NCBI RefSeq assembly: GCF_003425985.1
Contig: NZ_CP022985.1
Span: 1,029,501-1,093,500, forward strand
DNA from: Mariniflexile sp. TRM1-10
GTDB taxonomy: Bacteria > Bacteroidota > Bacteroidia > Flavobacteriales > Flavobacteriaceae
Reading direction: 5' to 3'
DNA length: 64,000 nt
Below, piece by piece: positions 33,163-40,983 of this stretch. The notes below the pieces were generated by a model, which worked only from the letters and a program-made list of their open reading frames with translations, ran no database searches and was not told the origin of the DNA. Positions within the stretch are counted from its first letter, which is position 1. Each line of letters opens with the position of its first letter. The translations under genes were made by a program, and so were the position numbers.

Positions 33163-34536
33163 TTAAATATCGTCTCCGTATCTTTCTTTTGTTATTTGTT
33201 GCAATGTTTTACCACGGGTTTTTGGTGTCCAAATAGTTCCGATTACTAAGGCAATAATGAGCAATCCTATCATAATCCTGGCTGCTGTGTGAAATCCTAC
33301 TCCGTTTTCTCCATATATATAAACAAAACCAAATCCCCATACTGCCGCTATAGCTCTAACAACAAAGAACATAACACCTTGTGCTCCCGCACGATATTTG
33401 GCAGGAAAGAGTTCAGAAGCCCAAAGCGCATAAAAGGCTTGTACACTTAATCCTGCGTGAATGCCCCAAAGAATGGTGAAAGTCCATAATGCTATATGGT
33501 TTTTAATTCCGATAAAAATGAGGATACCCCAAGCAATAATTCCTATGGAGGTACCAATAAAATACAACCAACGTTGATTCACTTTATCAACCAACATGGC
33601 AAAACCGAAATAAGTAACTGCTATGATTATAATCCATTGTACGGCTGATATCATATTAGCCTGTTCGTTGGAAAGACCTCCAGCAGTTTCATAAATATGT
33701 TGTTGAAAAAAGCCCATTACAGAAGCCACCATGTTCCAGGTAACGTAAATACCTGCAAGAAACAGCATGGTGCGAATATTTACCTTATTGGTGAAAAGTG
33801 TTCCAAATGATGCAAAAACACTCGGCTGTTTCTCTTTACTTTGTTTTTGCTTTTGCTTAGCTTCTTTCCAATCTTCTGACTCATTGAGTTTTCGTTGCAG
33901 ATTCCATGCGATAAACGCTACAATGAACAACGAGCCAAAAATGAGACGGCTACTAAATACATTAACTGATTCAACACTGGCATCGTCCCCTATAAAGAAT
34001 GCTGCCATTTTTTGCACATAACCGAATAAAACACCAGCTGAAGCACCAGCTTTACCTGGAGCAAGCAACATTCCCAAAACTAAAATAATTGTTGGACCGA
34101 CTCCCCAAGCAAACTGAGAAATACCCATATTGCGTCCACGATTACTAACTTCAGAATTTTCAGAAATATAAGTCCATGAAGCAGGAACACCTGCTCCTAC
34201 CGATATACCCGTAATTAAAAATCCAGTTAACAGCATCGGGAAATTTACCGTGAATATAATAATTGCAACCCCCAACATGTACACAAGCATATTGTAGACA
34301 TAAATCGTTTTCCGTCCGTATTTATCGGCAAGAAAACCACCTATAATCGCACCGATAGCAGCACCGAAACAGTTGGCGCTGATGGCATTAAGCCAGCCAA
34401 GATTCCCTTCGGTAAGTCCGAGGTAATTTTGCCAAAGCGTCAATCCGCTTGCGCCGGCCACAATGGCGCCTGCATCAAGATAATTTGTAAGCGATACAGC
34501 GATCGTACTTTTTAAACTTCCTTCTTTTTGTTCCAT
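33163..34536 (-). CDS. MFS sugar transporter (sugar-porter type)
   Basis: A 457-residue, 12-helix inner-membrane protein. It has the MFS loop 2-3 motif GGFLADKYGRKTIYVYNM, loop 8-9 remnant MLVDKVNQRW and an amphipathic central loop rich in K/E/Q (~215-245). The C-terminus is soluble (TRGKTLQQITKERYGDDI). It probably imports a mono- or disaccharide made by the periplasmic enzymes. It lies 97 bp after the isomerase gene and 40 bp before GH78. A TTGGCCACCG word at 34576-34585 upstream resembles the first box of the regulon module but has no second box at the right distance. Confidence 0.85.
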   Translation of the reverse strand: MEQKEGSLKSTIAVSLTNYLDAGAIVAGASGLTLWQNYLGLTEGNLGWLNAISANCFGAAIGAIIGGFLADKYGRKTIYVYNMLVYMLGVAIIIFTVNFPMLLTGFLITGISVGAGVPASWTYISENSEVSNRGRNMGISQFAWGVGPTIILVLGMLLAPGKAGASAGVLFGYVQKMAAFFIGDDASVESVNVFSSRLIFGSLFIVAFIAWNLQRKLNESEDWKEAKQKQKQSKEKQPSVFASFGTLFTNKVNIRTMLFLAGIYVTWNMVASVMGFFQQHIYETAGGLSNEQANMISAVQWIIIIAVTYFGFAMLVDKVNQRWLYFIGTSIGIIAWGILIFIGIKNHIALWTFTILWGIHAGLSVQAFYALWASELFPAKYRAGAQGVMFFVVRAIAAVWGFGFVYIYGENGVGFHTAARIMIGLLIIALVIGTIWTPKTRGKTLQQITKERYGDDI

Positions 34537-34633
34537 TTTTTTATTTAATATTTTATAATGCGTTTTAAAATAGAACGGTGGCCAAAAAATTGACGATTAA
34601 TTTCACTCCCTTATCACACATATTTTGAATTTA

Positions 34634-35506
34634 TTAATTTAATTCTTTTTGAGCGGCTTCCCAGCACTCCTCAATAATTTCTTTGTACAGTAAAGCTTGT
34701 TGCCAACGATCGCCTTCTTCTTGCTCATTTCCGTCGGGTGCTATAATGGTTCTAGCATAAAAAATATCGGCTTTTAATAATTCAACTGTAAAACAGATAT
34801 AATCGCCTGGTTGCGCCGATTTTAAAAACCCTTTAAAGGAACGCATCCACATCTGTTTAAAATGCTCTACATAGCTTAGGTTTGCATTATTTGTAACATC
34901 TACTTGAATGCATCCTGGGTTTCCAATACGACCGTGCATGAAACGTACTCTATCAAAAACAGGTTGTATAAAATCCCATTTATTTTCTATGCCGCCATAC
35001 ACCATTTCTTGCCCAGTGTACCAATGTGAAAAATCGCCATTAAAACGAACTTCTGGAAAGCGTTTTGTTAACTCAACCGTTCTATATAAATCCTGAGTTA
35101 TGGTAGCACGGTGTGTTTCTATGTAAATGGGCATATCTATCGCTTCTGAACTCTCTTTGATATAATGAACCAAAGCATCCATTTCTGCATCCGATTCCAT
35201 GCCCCAACCTAAATGTACCGTTGCACAGTTATACTTTAACGATTTCCATAAAGGTAATAAATCTTTTAAATCGCCTACTTTATTTACCCGTGCATGTGCG
35301 GTTAGCTGTAAATTGAATTCTTTACACAATTCGGGATTACCATCTTGAATGCCACCAAAACCTGCTTCGGCTATTGCTTTATGCTTTTCCCGATCAATTC
35401 CTTTCGGTCCTTTAGAAAATTGAGGTAAATCTTCACAAGTACCGTAATTGATATCAATACGTAATGATGGTGGGTTATGACTGCCATCGTTAGTGTTTTT
35501 AATCAT
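34634..35506 (-). CDS. TIM-barrel sugar isomerase/epimerase-like protein
   Basis: A 290-residue protein with start set at ATG 35504-35506 (MIKNTNDGSHNPPSLRIDINYG). The frame is open 66 bp further upstream, but that stretch is AT-rich and ends in a hydrophobic run. Xylose-isomerase-like TIM-barrel features are EAGFGGIQDGNPELCKEFNLQLTAHARVN, CATVHLGWGMES, PIYIETHRATIT, VRFNGDFSHW and FMHGRIGNPGCIQVD; the His, Glu and Asp residues fit the metal site of the family (inference). It is cytoplasmic and lies between the two sugar transporters, so it probably acts on an imported monosaccharide or uronate. Substrate unknown. Confidence 0.75.
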   Translation of the reverse strand: MIKNTNDGSHNPPSLRIDINYGTCEDLPQFSKGPKGIDREKHKAIAEAGFGGIQDGNPELCKEFNLQLTAHARVNKVGDLKDLLPLWKSLKYNCATVHLGWGMESDAEMDALVHYIKESSEAIDMPIYIETHRATITQDLYRTVELTKRFPEVRFNGDFSHWYTGQEMVYGGIENKWDFIQPVFDRVRFMHGRIGNPGCIQVDVTNNANLSYVEHFKQMWMRSFKGFLKSAQPGDYICFTVELLKADIFYARTIIAPDGNEQEEGDRWQQALLYKEIIEECWEAAQKELN

Positions 35507-35562
35507 AATTAAATTATTCTTTTTTATTCTGAATGATATATTCTTAAATATAAATATTATTA

Positions 35563-35727
35563 ATGAACTCATCTTGACTTTTTCTATTTCCTAAAAAATG
35601 GCTAAAATTCGTCCATACTTCGTTTCTTTTTTTATCCTTAGCTCTGCTATGCCTTTCAAAAAGTGCCTCATCTGTACAAATTTTATCTCATTTTCGGTTA
35701 AAAACAAAAAGCCAAGATGAGTTCAAT
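35563..35727. repeat. Inverted-repeat element (MITE-like) whose arm supplies the symporter stop codon
   Basis: The left arm TGAACTCATCTTGACTTTTT (from 35564) and the right arm, read on the minus strand as TTGAACTCATCTTGGCTTTT (ending 35727), form ~21-bp terminal inverted repeats with two mismatches. The inside contains TCGTCC...TTAGCTCTGCTATGC, shared with the element at the window end (63796 onward). The TGA of the Na+ symporter gene (35723-35725) is inside the right arm. Confidence 0.75.
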
Positions 35728-37312
35728 GCCCATTAAAAAACAGATACAACCCAATCATTGTAATGATAAGTATTGCCCAAAGGAACTTTACTTTTGGTGA
35801 CAATTTCGCTTGGGTATAATTTAATGTACTTTGATACGGATTACTTTGCTTGTCTAAATATGAAATAAGCACTATCATCATTGATAGAAACACGAAAATA
35901 TAAAAAGACAACAGTAAAAAATGCGGCCAGATTTTAACTCCAGAAGTTGGGTCGTTAGGGAATACCCAAAGGTATAAGACACCAACCGTTAAACTAAGTA
36001 AAGTTCCAAAGATTAAAATACTATTGGCTGCTTTTGTGGTTGTTTTTTTCCATAAAACTCCAAACAGAAACACAACTGACATAGGTGGTGCTATAAACCC
36101 TAATACGGACTGAAACACATCGAATAGATTAAGTCCTTTAATACTATCTATTGCCATGGTAATGAATATAGACAAGATGGCTCCCGAAACTGTAACCATA
36201 TGACCTACTTTAACAATTTTCTTCTGACTGGCAGTAGGCTGGATTTTTTTCACAAAGATGTCCATCGTAAAAACCGTACTCAATGCATTTAACGCAGAAT
36301 CTATAGTACTTACCAATGCTGCAATAAGAACCGCCATAACCAACCCTTTCATACCTGTCGGAAACAACTCCGTTACCATGGTCATGTAAGCTTCATCTGG
36401 ATTACTTAAATTAGGAAATAATATAAAGCACATAATTCCAGGGAATATAAACAATGGCACATCAATAATTTTTAGCCAACCTGTAAAATTAGCCCCTAAC
36501 TGACCTTGCTTTATGCTTTTAGCTCCCAATACCGATTGTACCATAGATTGGTCTGTACACCAAAACCAAACACCCATAATAGGATAACCTAACAATATAG
36601 CAGTCCAAGGGTAATTGACATCATCGCTAGGTAAAAACAGGTTCCAATAATTGGATGGTGTTTTTTCGATTAAAGCACTAACACCCCCAACTTTATCTAA
36701 ACCAACCCACATTAATGAAAATGACACAATTATTAATAATACCATTTGAATCACGTTCGTATAAGCGATGGTTTTAAGTCCGCCTGCCATGGTAAAAAAG
36801 CCTGCGATTAGTAACAATATAACTACCGATAGCCACATTGGTAAATTAAGTATTTGCTGAATTAAAATACCGCCAGCAAACAATGTTAACGACAACCAGC
36901 TTAACAATACGGTTACAATCGTGTACCACGCTAAAATATTTTGAGTAGAGTTACCAAAACGTTTTCCCATAAATTCGGGCAAGGTTTGTACTCTGGCTCC
37001 TAAATATCGGGGCGCAAATACCACTGCCAATAAAAATATAAAGATGAAAGCATACCATGAAAAATTTCCAGCAACAATACCTGTAGAATACCCTATACTC
37101 GCTGATGCTATTAACATAGAAGGTCCCACATTGGTACCCCACATGTTAAAACCAATACTGGTCCAATTTAAAGAGTTTCCTGCTAGAAAGTAGTTTTCAT
37201 CGGCAGGTCTTTTGTTTCTAATGCTAATCCACGCACCAATACCTATTAATACGAGCAGGTACATACCTACTACAGCGAAGTCAAAAAATTCTAATTGGTC
37301 GTATATATTCAT
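35723..37312 (-). CDS. Na+/sugar symporter (SSS/SLC5 family)
   Basis: A 529-residue protein with 13-14 membrane helices, opening FFDFAVVGMYLLVLIGIGAWI. SGLT signatures are GFNMWGTNVGPSMLIASAS, GAWFNWYTF-like Na+ site helix, GYPIMGVWFWCTDQSMVQSVLGAK and LVSTIDSALNALSTVFTMDIF. It imports sugar or uronate with sodium. It lies upstream of the isomerase gene and downstream of the PhyH gene on the same strand, separated from both by repeat elements. The stop codon comes from an inverted-repeat element, so the last residues (FFNGH) may have been trimmed or altered by its insertion. Confidence 0.92.
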   Translation of the reverse strand: MNIYDQLEFFDFAVVGMYLLVLIGIGAWISIRNKRPADENYFLAGNSLNWTSIGFNMWGTNVGPSMLIASASIGYSTGIVAGNFSWYAFIFIFLLAVVFAPRYLGARVQTLPEFMGKRFGNSTQNILAWYTIVTVLLSWLSLTLFAGGILIQQILNLPMWLSVVILLLIAGFFTMAGGLKTIAYTNVIQMVLLIIVSFSLMWVGLDKVGGVSALIEKTPSNYWNLFLPSDDVNYPWTAILLGYPIMGVWFWCTDQSMVQSVLGAKSIKQGQLGANFTGWLKIIDVPLFIFPGIMCFILFPNLSNPDEAYMTMVTELFPTGMKGLVMAVLIAALVSTIDSALNALSTVFTMDIFVKKIQPTASQKKIVKVGHMVTVSGAILSIFITMAIDSIKGLNLFDVFQSVLGFIAPPMSVVFLFGVLWKKTTTKAANSILIFGTLLSLTVGVLYLWVFPNDPTSGVKIWPHFLLLSFYIFVFLSMMIVLISYLDKQSNPYQSTLNYTQAKLSPKVKFLWAILIITMIGLYLFFNGH

Positions 37313-37366
37313 TTGTTTTTAATGTCTATTGAATTCGTTTTGGTTAGTTGGTTGGTTTAAAATGTA

Positions 37367-37541
37367 AAAACTGTCTAAAAATAAGCTTTAATGTCAGAGC
37401 GCAGTCAAAAACCTTATTAATTGGATTATCAATGCATGTCGCTAACTGCGCTTCTATCTTCAAATAAAAATATATTGTCATTTTCGATAATGCTCAATGT
37501 GACAATCTACTTCTAAATAGACTTTTTAGACAACCTCATTC
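37367..37541. repeat. Inverted-repeat region upstream of the symporter
   Basis: Left ACTGTCTAAAAATAAG faces right GACTTTTTAGACA (37520-37532), giving TGTCTAAAAA arms. The 46-bp interior segment 37451-37496 (starts CTTCTATCTTCAAATAAAAA) is repeated with few changes at 57655-57700, and the GACTTTTTAGACA arm recurs at 57611-57623. Together with the flanks this spacer (37313-37546) has no gene. Confidence 0.6.
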
Positions 37542-37546
37542 ACATA

Positions 37547-38299
37547 TTATACAAAAGCATTCACATTTTCTCCTTCTTTAATAAATGGTTCTGCCCAATA
37601 AAGAGGCTCGCCTGTACTTTTTAATATAGGTTCTGCCGAATATTGAATTAACAATACGCGTCTTGACTTATTTGTTGTATTTGAACCGCTTCTATGAAAA
37701 CAGGTACTTGAAAACAAAGCTACATCACCTGCATTTAAAATAGCAGGCACACCTGGATTATCACCAAAATATCCAATTTTATCGTTAGTACCTTCCTGTA
37801 ATACATGGTCTATTCTATGATCGGTTCCAGCATCTTTGTATGGTAATAAATAAACCGTTCCGTTTTCTTCGGTTACATCATCTAAAGGACACCAAATTGA
37901 CAAGTATGGCTTGTGCTCAAAATCTAAATACCCAGAATCTTGATGCCATGAGAATGTCATGCCTTTATCGGCAGCTTTTACTACATACTGTTCTAAAAAC
38001 AAAAAGACATCGTCACCTAAAATCTTACGTGTAATTTGTTCCATTTCCTCACCAAAAATAAGGTCTTGCATGGTTTTGCTATCCTTGTACCTTAATGCAA
38101 TAAAATATCTTTTTCCTTTATGGTTAATCTCATCTACCTCAACGCCCTTTCTGTCCATTTCATCATCTTTTTCTTTTATAAATCTTTGGCATTCCCCTCT
38201 TAATCGTTCAATAAGCTCTTGTGGTATGACATTTTTTACAATACAAAAACCGTCTTCTTTAAACTGGTTTAATTGTTCGTTGGTTAAAACTGCACTCAT
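37547..38299 (-). CDS. Phytanoyl-CoA dioxygenase (PhyH)-like Fe(II)/2-oxoglutarate oxygenase
   Basis: A 250-residue cytoplasmic protein (no signal). It starts LTNEQLNQFKEDGFCIVKNVIP as in the PhyH family. The iron triad is visible as HQDSGYL (His-x-Asp) and the distal His in CFHRSGSNTTNKSRRVLLIQY, with the following Arg as 2-oxoglutarate anchor. Jelly-roll strands include FLEQYVVKAADKGMTFSWHQD and LSIWCPLDDVTEENGTVYLLP. PhyH-type enzymes hydroxylate varied small molecules; in a glycan locus an oxidative O-demethylation or sugar hydroxylation is imaginable but unproven. It is between GH31 and the Na+ symporter. Confidence 0.85.
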   Translation of the reverse strand: MSAVLTNEQLNQFKEDGFCIVKNVIPQELIERLRGECQRFIKEKDDEMDRKGVEVDEINHKGKRYFIALRYKDSKTMQDLIFGEEMEQITRKILGDDVFLFLEQYVVKAADKGMTFSWHQDSGYLDFEHKPYLSIWCPLDDVTEENGTVYLLPYKDAGTDHRIDHVLQEGTNDKIGYFGDNPGVPAILNAGDVALFSSTCFHRSGSNTTNKSRRVLLIQYSAEPILKSTGEPLYWAEPFIKEGENVNAFV

Positions 38300-38326
38300 C
38301 TTTTTTTATTTTTTTTAGTTGTTATT

Positions 38327-38597
38327 TTTTTAGTTTAATCTCTTTTTATATTTTAGTTTTAGTACATGACAAAAACTGAAGCATATCACATGGAGTTTGT
38401 CGAAGTCTATTATCATTTCTTCCTTCATATAGCTTCGACAGGCTCAGCTTGACAGGCATATTTTAATAGCATTCCCGATGTCTGACTGAGCCTGTCGTTT
38501 GTCAGACTGAGCCTGTCGAAGTCCAATCCTAACACCTTTGTATACAGTTTTGTTTTTTCTCATGTACTAAAATTTTTAGTTTAATCTCTTTTTATAT
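38327..38597. repeat. Inverted-repeat insert bracketed by 25-bp direct repeats
   Basis: A 25-bp direct repeat (TTTTTAGTTTAATCTCTTTT then TATAT) lies at 38327-38351 and 38573-38597. Inside it, inverted arms TTTTAGTACATGACAAAAAC (left) and GTTTTGTTTTTTCTCATGTACTAAAA-type (right) bracket three copies of the flavobacterial word CTGAGCCTGTCGAAG (38433-38447 inverted, 38486-38497 partial, 38507-38521). The right direct repeat runs over the GH31 stop codon. Confidence 0.65.
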
Positions 38598-40856
38598 AAA
38601 GCCCAAATGCTTCCAAATGCCTTTGAAGTTTGCATCTATTTTTATGTTTACAGATTTATTTAAGTCCATATCGTCCGTACAATTTACTGCTTCGGGATAT
38701 ACTGGAATTACAGCTGCTTCTTTCACCCAAACTGGCATATCTTCCATAGGAATTTCAATGTTTTTCAACCATTTGTTGCCTTCAATTTTTTCACCAGTAA
38801 AAAAATTGACCCAACTTCCTTGTGGCAAATAGACATCCCTTTTGTTTTCGGAATTCATCACGGGCGCCACTAAAAAATCATCTCCAAAATAATATTGATC
38901 GTCTATATGCCAACACATCTTGTCTTCTGGATGATGCATTAACAGGGCTCTTAAAACAGGAAAACCTGTTGATGTTGTTTTTTCGCTTTCTTGTAAAATA
39001 TAAGGCAATAATGCATAACGCAATTTCCACCATTTTCTAATTGTTGAAGCTATATTTGGATAGTAATAAGGCTCTCTTTTTGAAGTACCATGATAACGAA
39101 TATGGGAGGTAAACACCCCAAACTGGGTCCAACGTACATACAAATCGTCTGGAATAACCGAATTCATAAAATTAGGCACCCCATGAAATCCCGGCACGTC
39201 GTGACTCCAAAAACCGAAACCCGACAAACCTAAATGCAATCCTCCTTTTAAGGAACCTGCCATGCCATCCCAAGATGCCGCCGCATCGCCACCCCAATGG
39301 ATAGGATAACGCTGACAACCACTCCAACCTGCTCTAGCCCAAACTATGCCATCGCCCGTAACTTCCTTGGTTACTTCAAAGGCTGCTTTTTGGTACAGCA
39401 AGGCATATAAATTATTAAGCGACTCTGGAGTCATATTATGGTAATTGGCATCCAAATGGATTTCCTCTCCAAAATCGGTTTTTATACAAGCAACTCCCAT
39501 ATCCAAAAGTTCTCGCAATAAATCCTTATACCATTCTACTGCTTTGGGATAGGTAAAATCGATGGTTCCAGCATAGTCTAAATTACTAAAATTGGAACTT
39601 CCCTGTACGGTATCACCATTTAAAGCACCAATATAATTATTAGCTTTAGCTTCTTCGTATTGCTCTGCTTCTTCCGAAATATAAGGCATTTGCCATAAGC
39701 TTACTCGGTAACCGTTTTTCTTTAAATTAGACACAAACCGTGGAGGATCCGGAAAACGTTCAGAATTAAATTTCCATTCGCAAAGCCAATCGGTTTTAAA
39801 CCAACCCGTATCTAAATGAATCACATCACAGGGAAAATCTTCTGTTCTTAACCTATCGCAAATTTCATTAACTTCATCTTCAGAAAAATAAGTCATTTTA
39901 CTCATCCAAACACCATAACTCCAAAGTGGTGGCACGCTAGGAAACCCCGTAAGTCGTTTATATTCATATATGATTTTATCAGGTGAATCTTCACCAATTA
40001 AAAACATGTCTAAAACAGGTTCTTCCACTAGCAATTGCACGGATCTTGTTGAAAAATCGGCCATTGAAAATTTACAATAGGTTGATGTGTGTAAAAACAT
40101 CCCGTACATTTCGCTAGACAGATAAAACGGAATGTTCTTATAAGTTCTTTTATTGTTTACTCCTTGTCCGTCTTGGTTTTTTAACTGAAAAGTATTTCCC
40201 GACAAATCCATTTTACTGAAACGCTCACCAGTGCCTACAAATTTTTCGTCGGGTTTTGCATGAAACGATATAGATACCTTACTTGGCCGTCCTTGTTTTT
40301 CTATAAACGACAAACACATGGCATCCATTCGCCCTGGAAAAAATTGGTCGTAAGCACTAACTGTTATAGCTTTTTCACCGTCTGGATAAAACGTAGCTTT
40401 CATGGATTCTTCGGGTTCTGGCAACAAATCGCTCCAATAGTCTATTTCTGGTTTTGAAAAATCGAAAACCGCACGTAAAACACCATTGTTATCTTTAACT
40501 ACCCATTCTTCTGATGACTTTTCAATCTTCAAAGTCATTTCTTTCATATCATCTGCCATATGTAACATGGGTGATGATTCTAAAATTTCTTTATCAAAAC
40601 CAATACTAACTCTTAATATTTTTTCGCCAAAAGCACGTAAAAAGACTTGATAGTTTTTTCTCGAAATAGATGTATCTGGCGTTATTTCATTTGATAACAG
40701 TTGGCATTGAAATGGCACTGTTAACATCACGCCCAGTCCATTTTGAGAAATATCAATTGGGTTACAGGCTTTCCAAAGTCTAGTAATACCTTCTTCTAAA
40801 GACAAGTCGGTATTGAAGTCTAGAAAGTCGAAAAATTGATGGTTAGTTTGTTTCAT
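38592..40856 (-). CDS. GH31-family alpha-glycosidase (alpha-xylosidase/alpha-glucosidase type), cytoplasmic
   Basis: A 754-residue protein without a signal peptide. GH31 signatures: CDVIHLDTGWFKTDWLCEWKFN, catalytic nucleophile Asp (~461) in CIKTDFGEEIH, acid/base region RAGWSGCQRYPIHWGGDAAASWDGM, GLHLGLSGFGFWSHDVPGF, and C-terminal RALLMHHPED..YFGDDFLVAPVM plus VYLPQGSWVNFFTGE. The KTDFGE nucleophile context and length fit bacterial YicI-type alpha-xylosidases. It may remove alpha-linked xylose or glucose/galactose from imported oligosaccharides. It lies between the PhyH gene and the beta-helix/mutarotase gene. Confidence 0.9.
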   Translation of the reverse strand: MKQTNHQFFDFLDFNTDLSLEEGITRLWKACNPIDISQNGLGVMLTVPFQCQLLSNEITPDTSISRKNYQVFLRAFGEKILRVSIGFDKEILESSPMLHMADDMKEMTLKIEKSSEEWVVKDNNGVLRAVFDFSKPEIDYWSDLLPEPEESMKATFYPDGEKAITVSAYDQFFPGRMDAMCLSFIEKQGRPSKVSISFHAKPDEKFVGTGERFSKMDLSGNTFQLKNQDGQGVNNKRTYKNIPFYLSSEMYGMFLHTSTYCKFSMADFSTRSVQLLVEEPVLDMFLIGEDSPDKIIYEYKRLTGFPSVPPLWSYGVWMSKMTYFSEDEVNEICDRLRTEDFPCDVIHLDTGWFKTDWLCEWKFNSERFPDPPRFVSNLKKNGYRVSLWQMPYISEEAEQYEEAKANNYIGALNGDTVQGSSNFSNLDYAGTIDFTYPKAVEWYKDLLRELLDMGVACIKTDFGEEIHLDANYHNMTPESLNNLYALLYQKAAFEVTKEVTGDGIVWARAGWSGCQRYPIHWGGDAAASWDGMAGSLKGGLHLGLSGFGFWSHDVPGFHGVPNFMNSVIPDDLYVRWTQFGVFTSHIRYHGTSKREPYYYPNIASTIRKWWKLRYALLPYILQESEKTTSTGFPVLRALLMHHPEDKMCWHIDDQYYFGDDFLVAPVMNSENKRDVYLPQGSWVNFFTGEKIEGNKWLKNIEIPMEDMPVWVKEAAVIPVYPEAVNCTDDMDLNKSVNIKIDANFKGIWKHLGFI

Positions 40857-40983
40857 CTATTTGTATTCATTGTTTTTTAATGGTCAGATGTTACATCCAT
40901 AATCATGTTCCTGTATATTAAAAGTGTTCTTAGCATGGATGTTTCATCTGTTTATATTCAGTTTATAGTTTGGATCATAGTGG

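Noticed and set aside
34576..34585. TTGGCCACCG upstream of the MFS gene as a fifth regulon module
   Set aside because: The first box fits the consensus but at 34 bp there is only the start codon region; an AATATT occurs at 23 bp instead, so it is at most a degenerate half-site.
40880..40886. ATGGTCA word upstream of GH31 as a module copy
   Set aside because: Only seven bases match and no second box is at the right distance.
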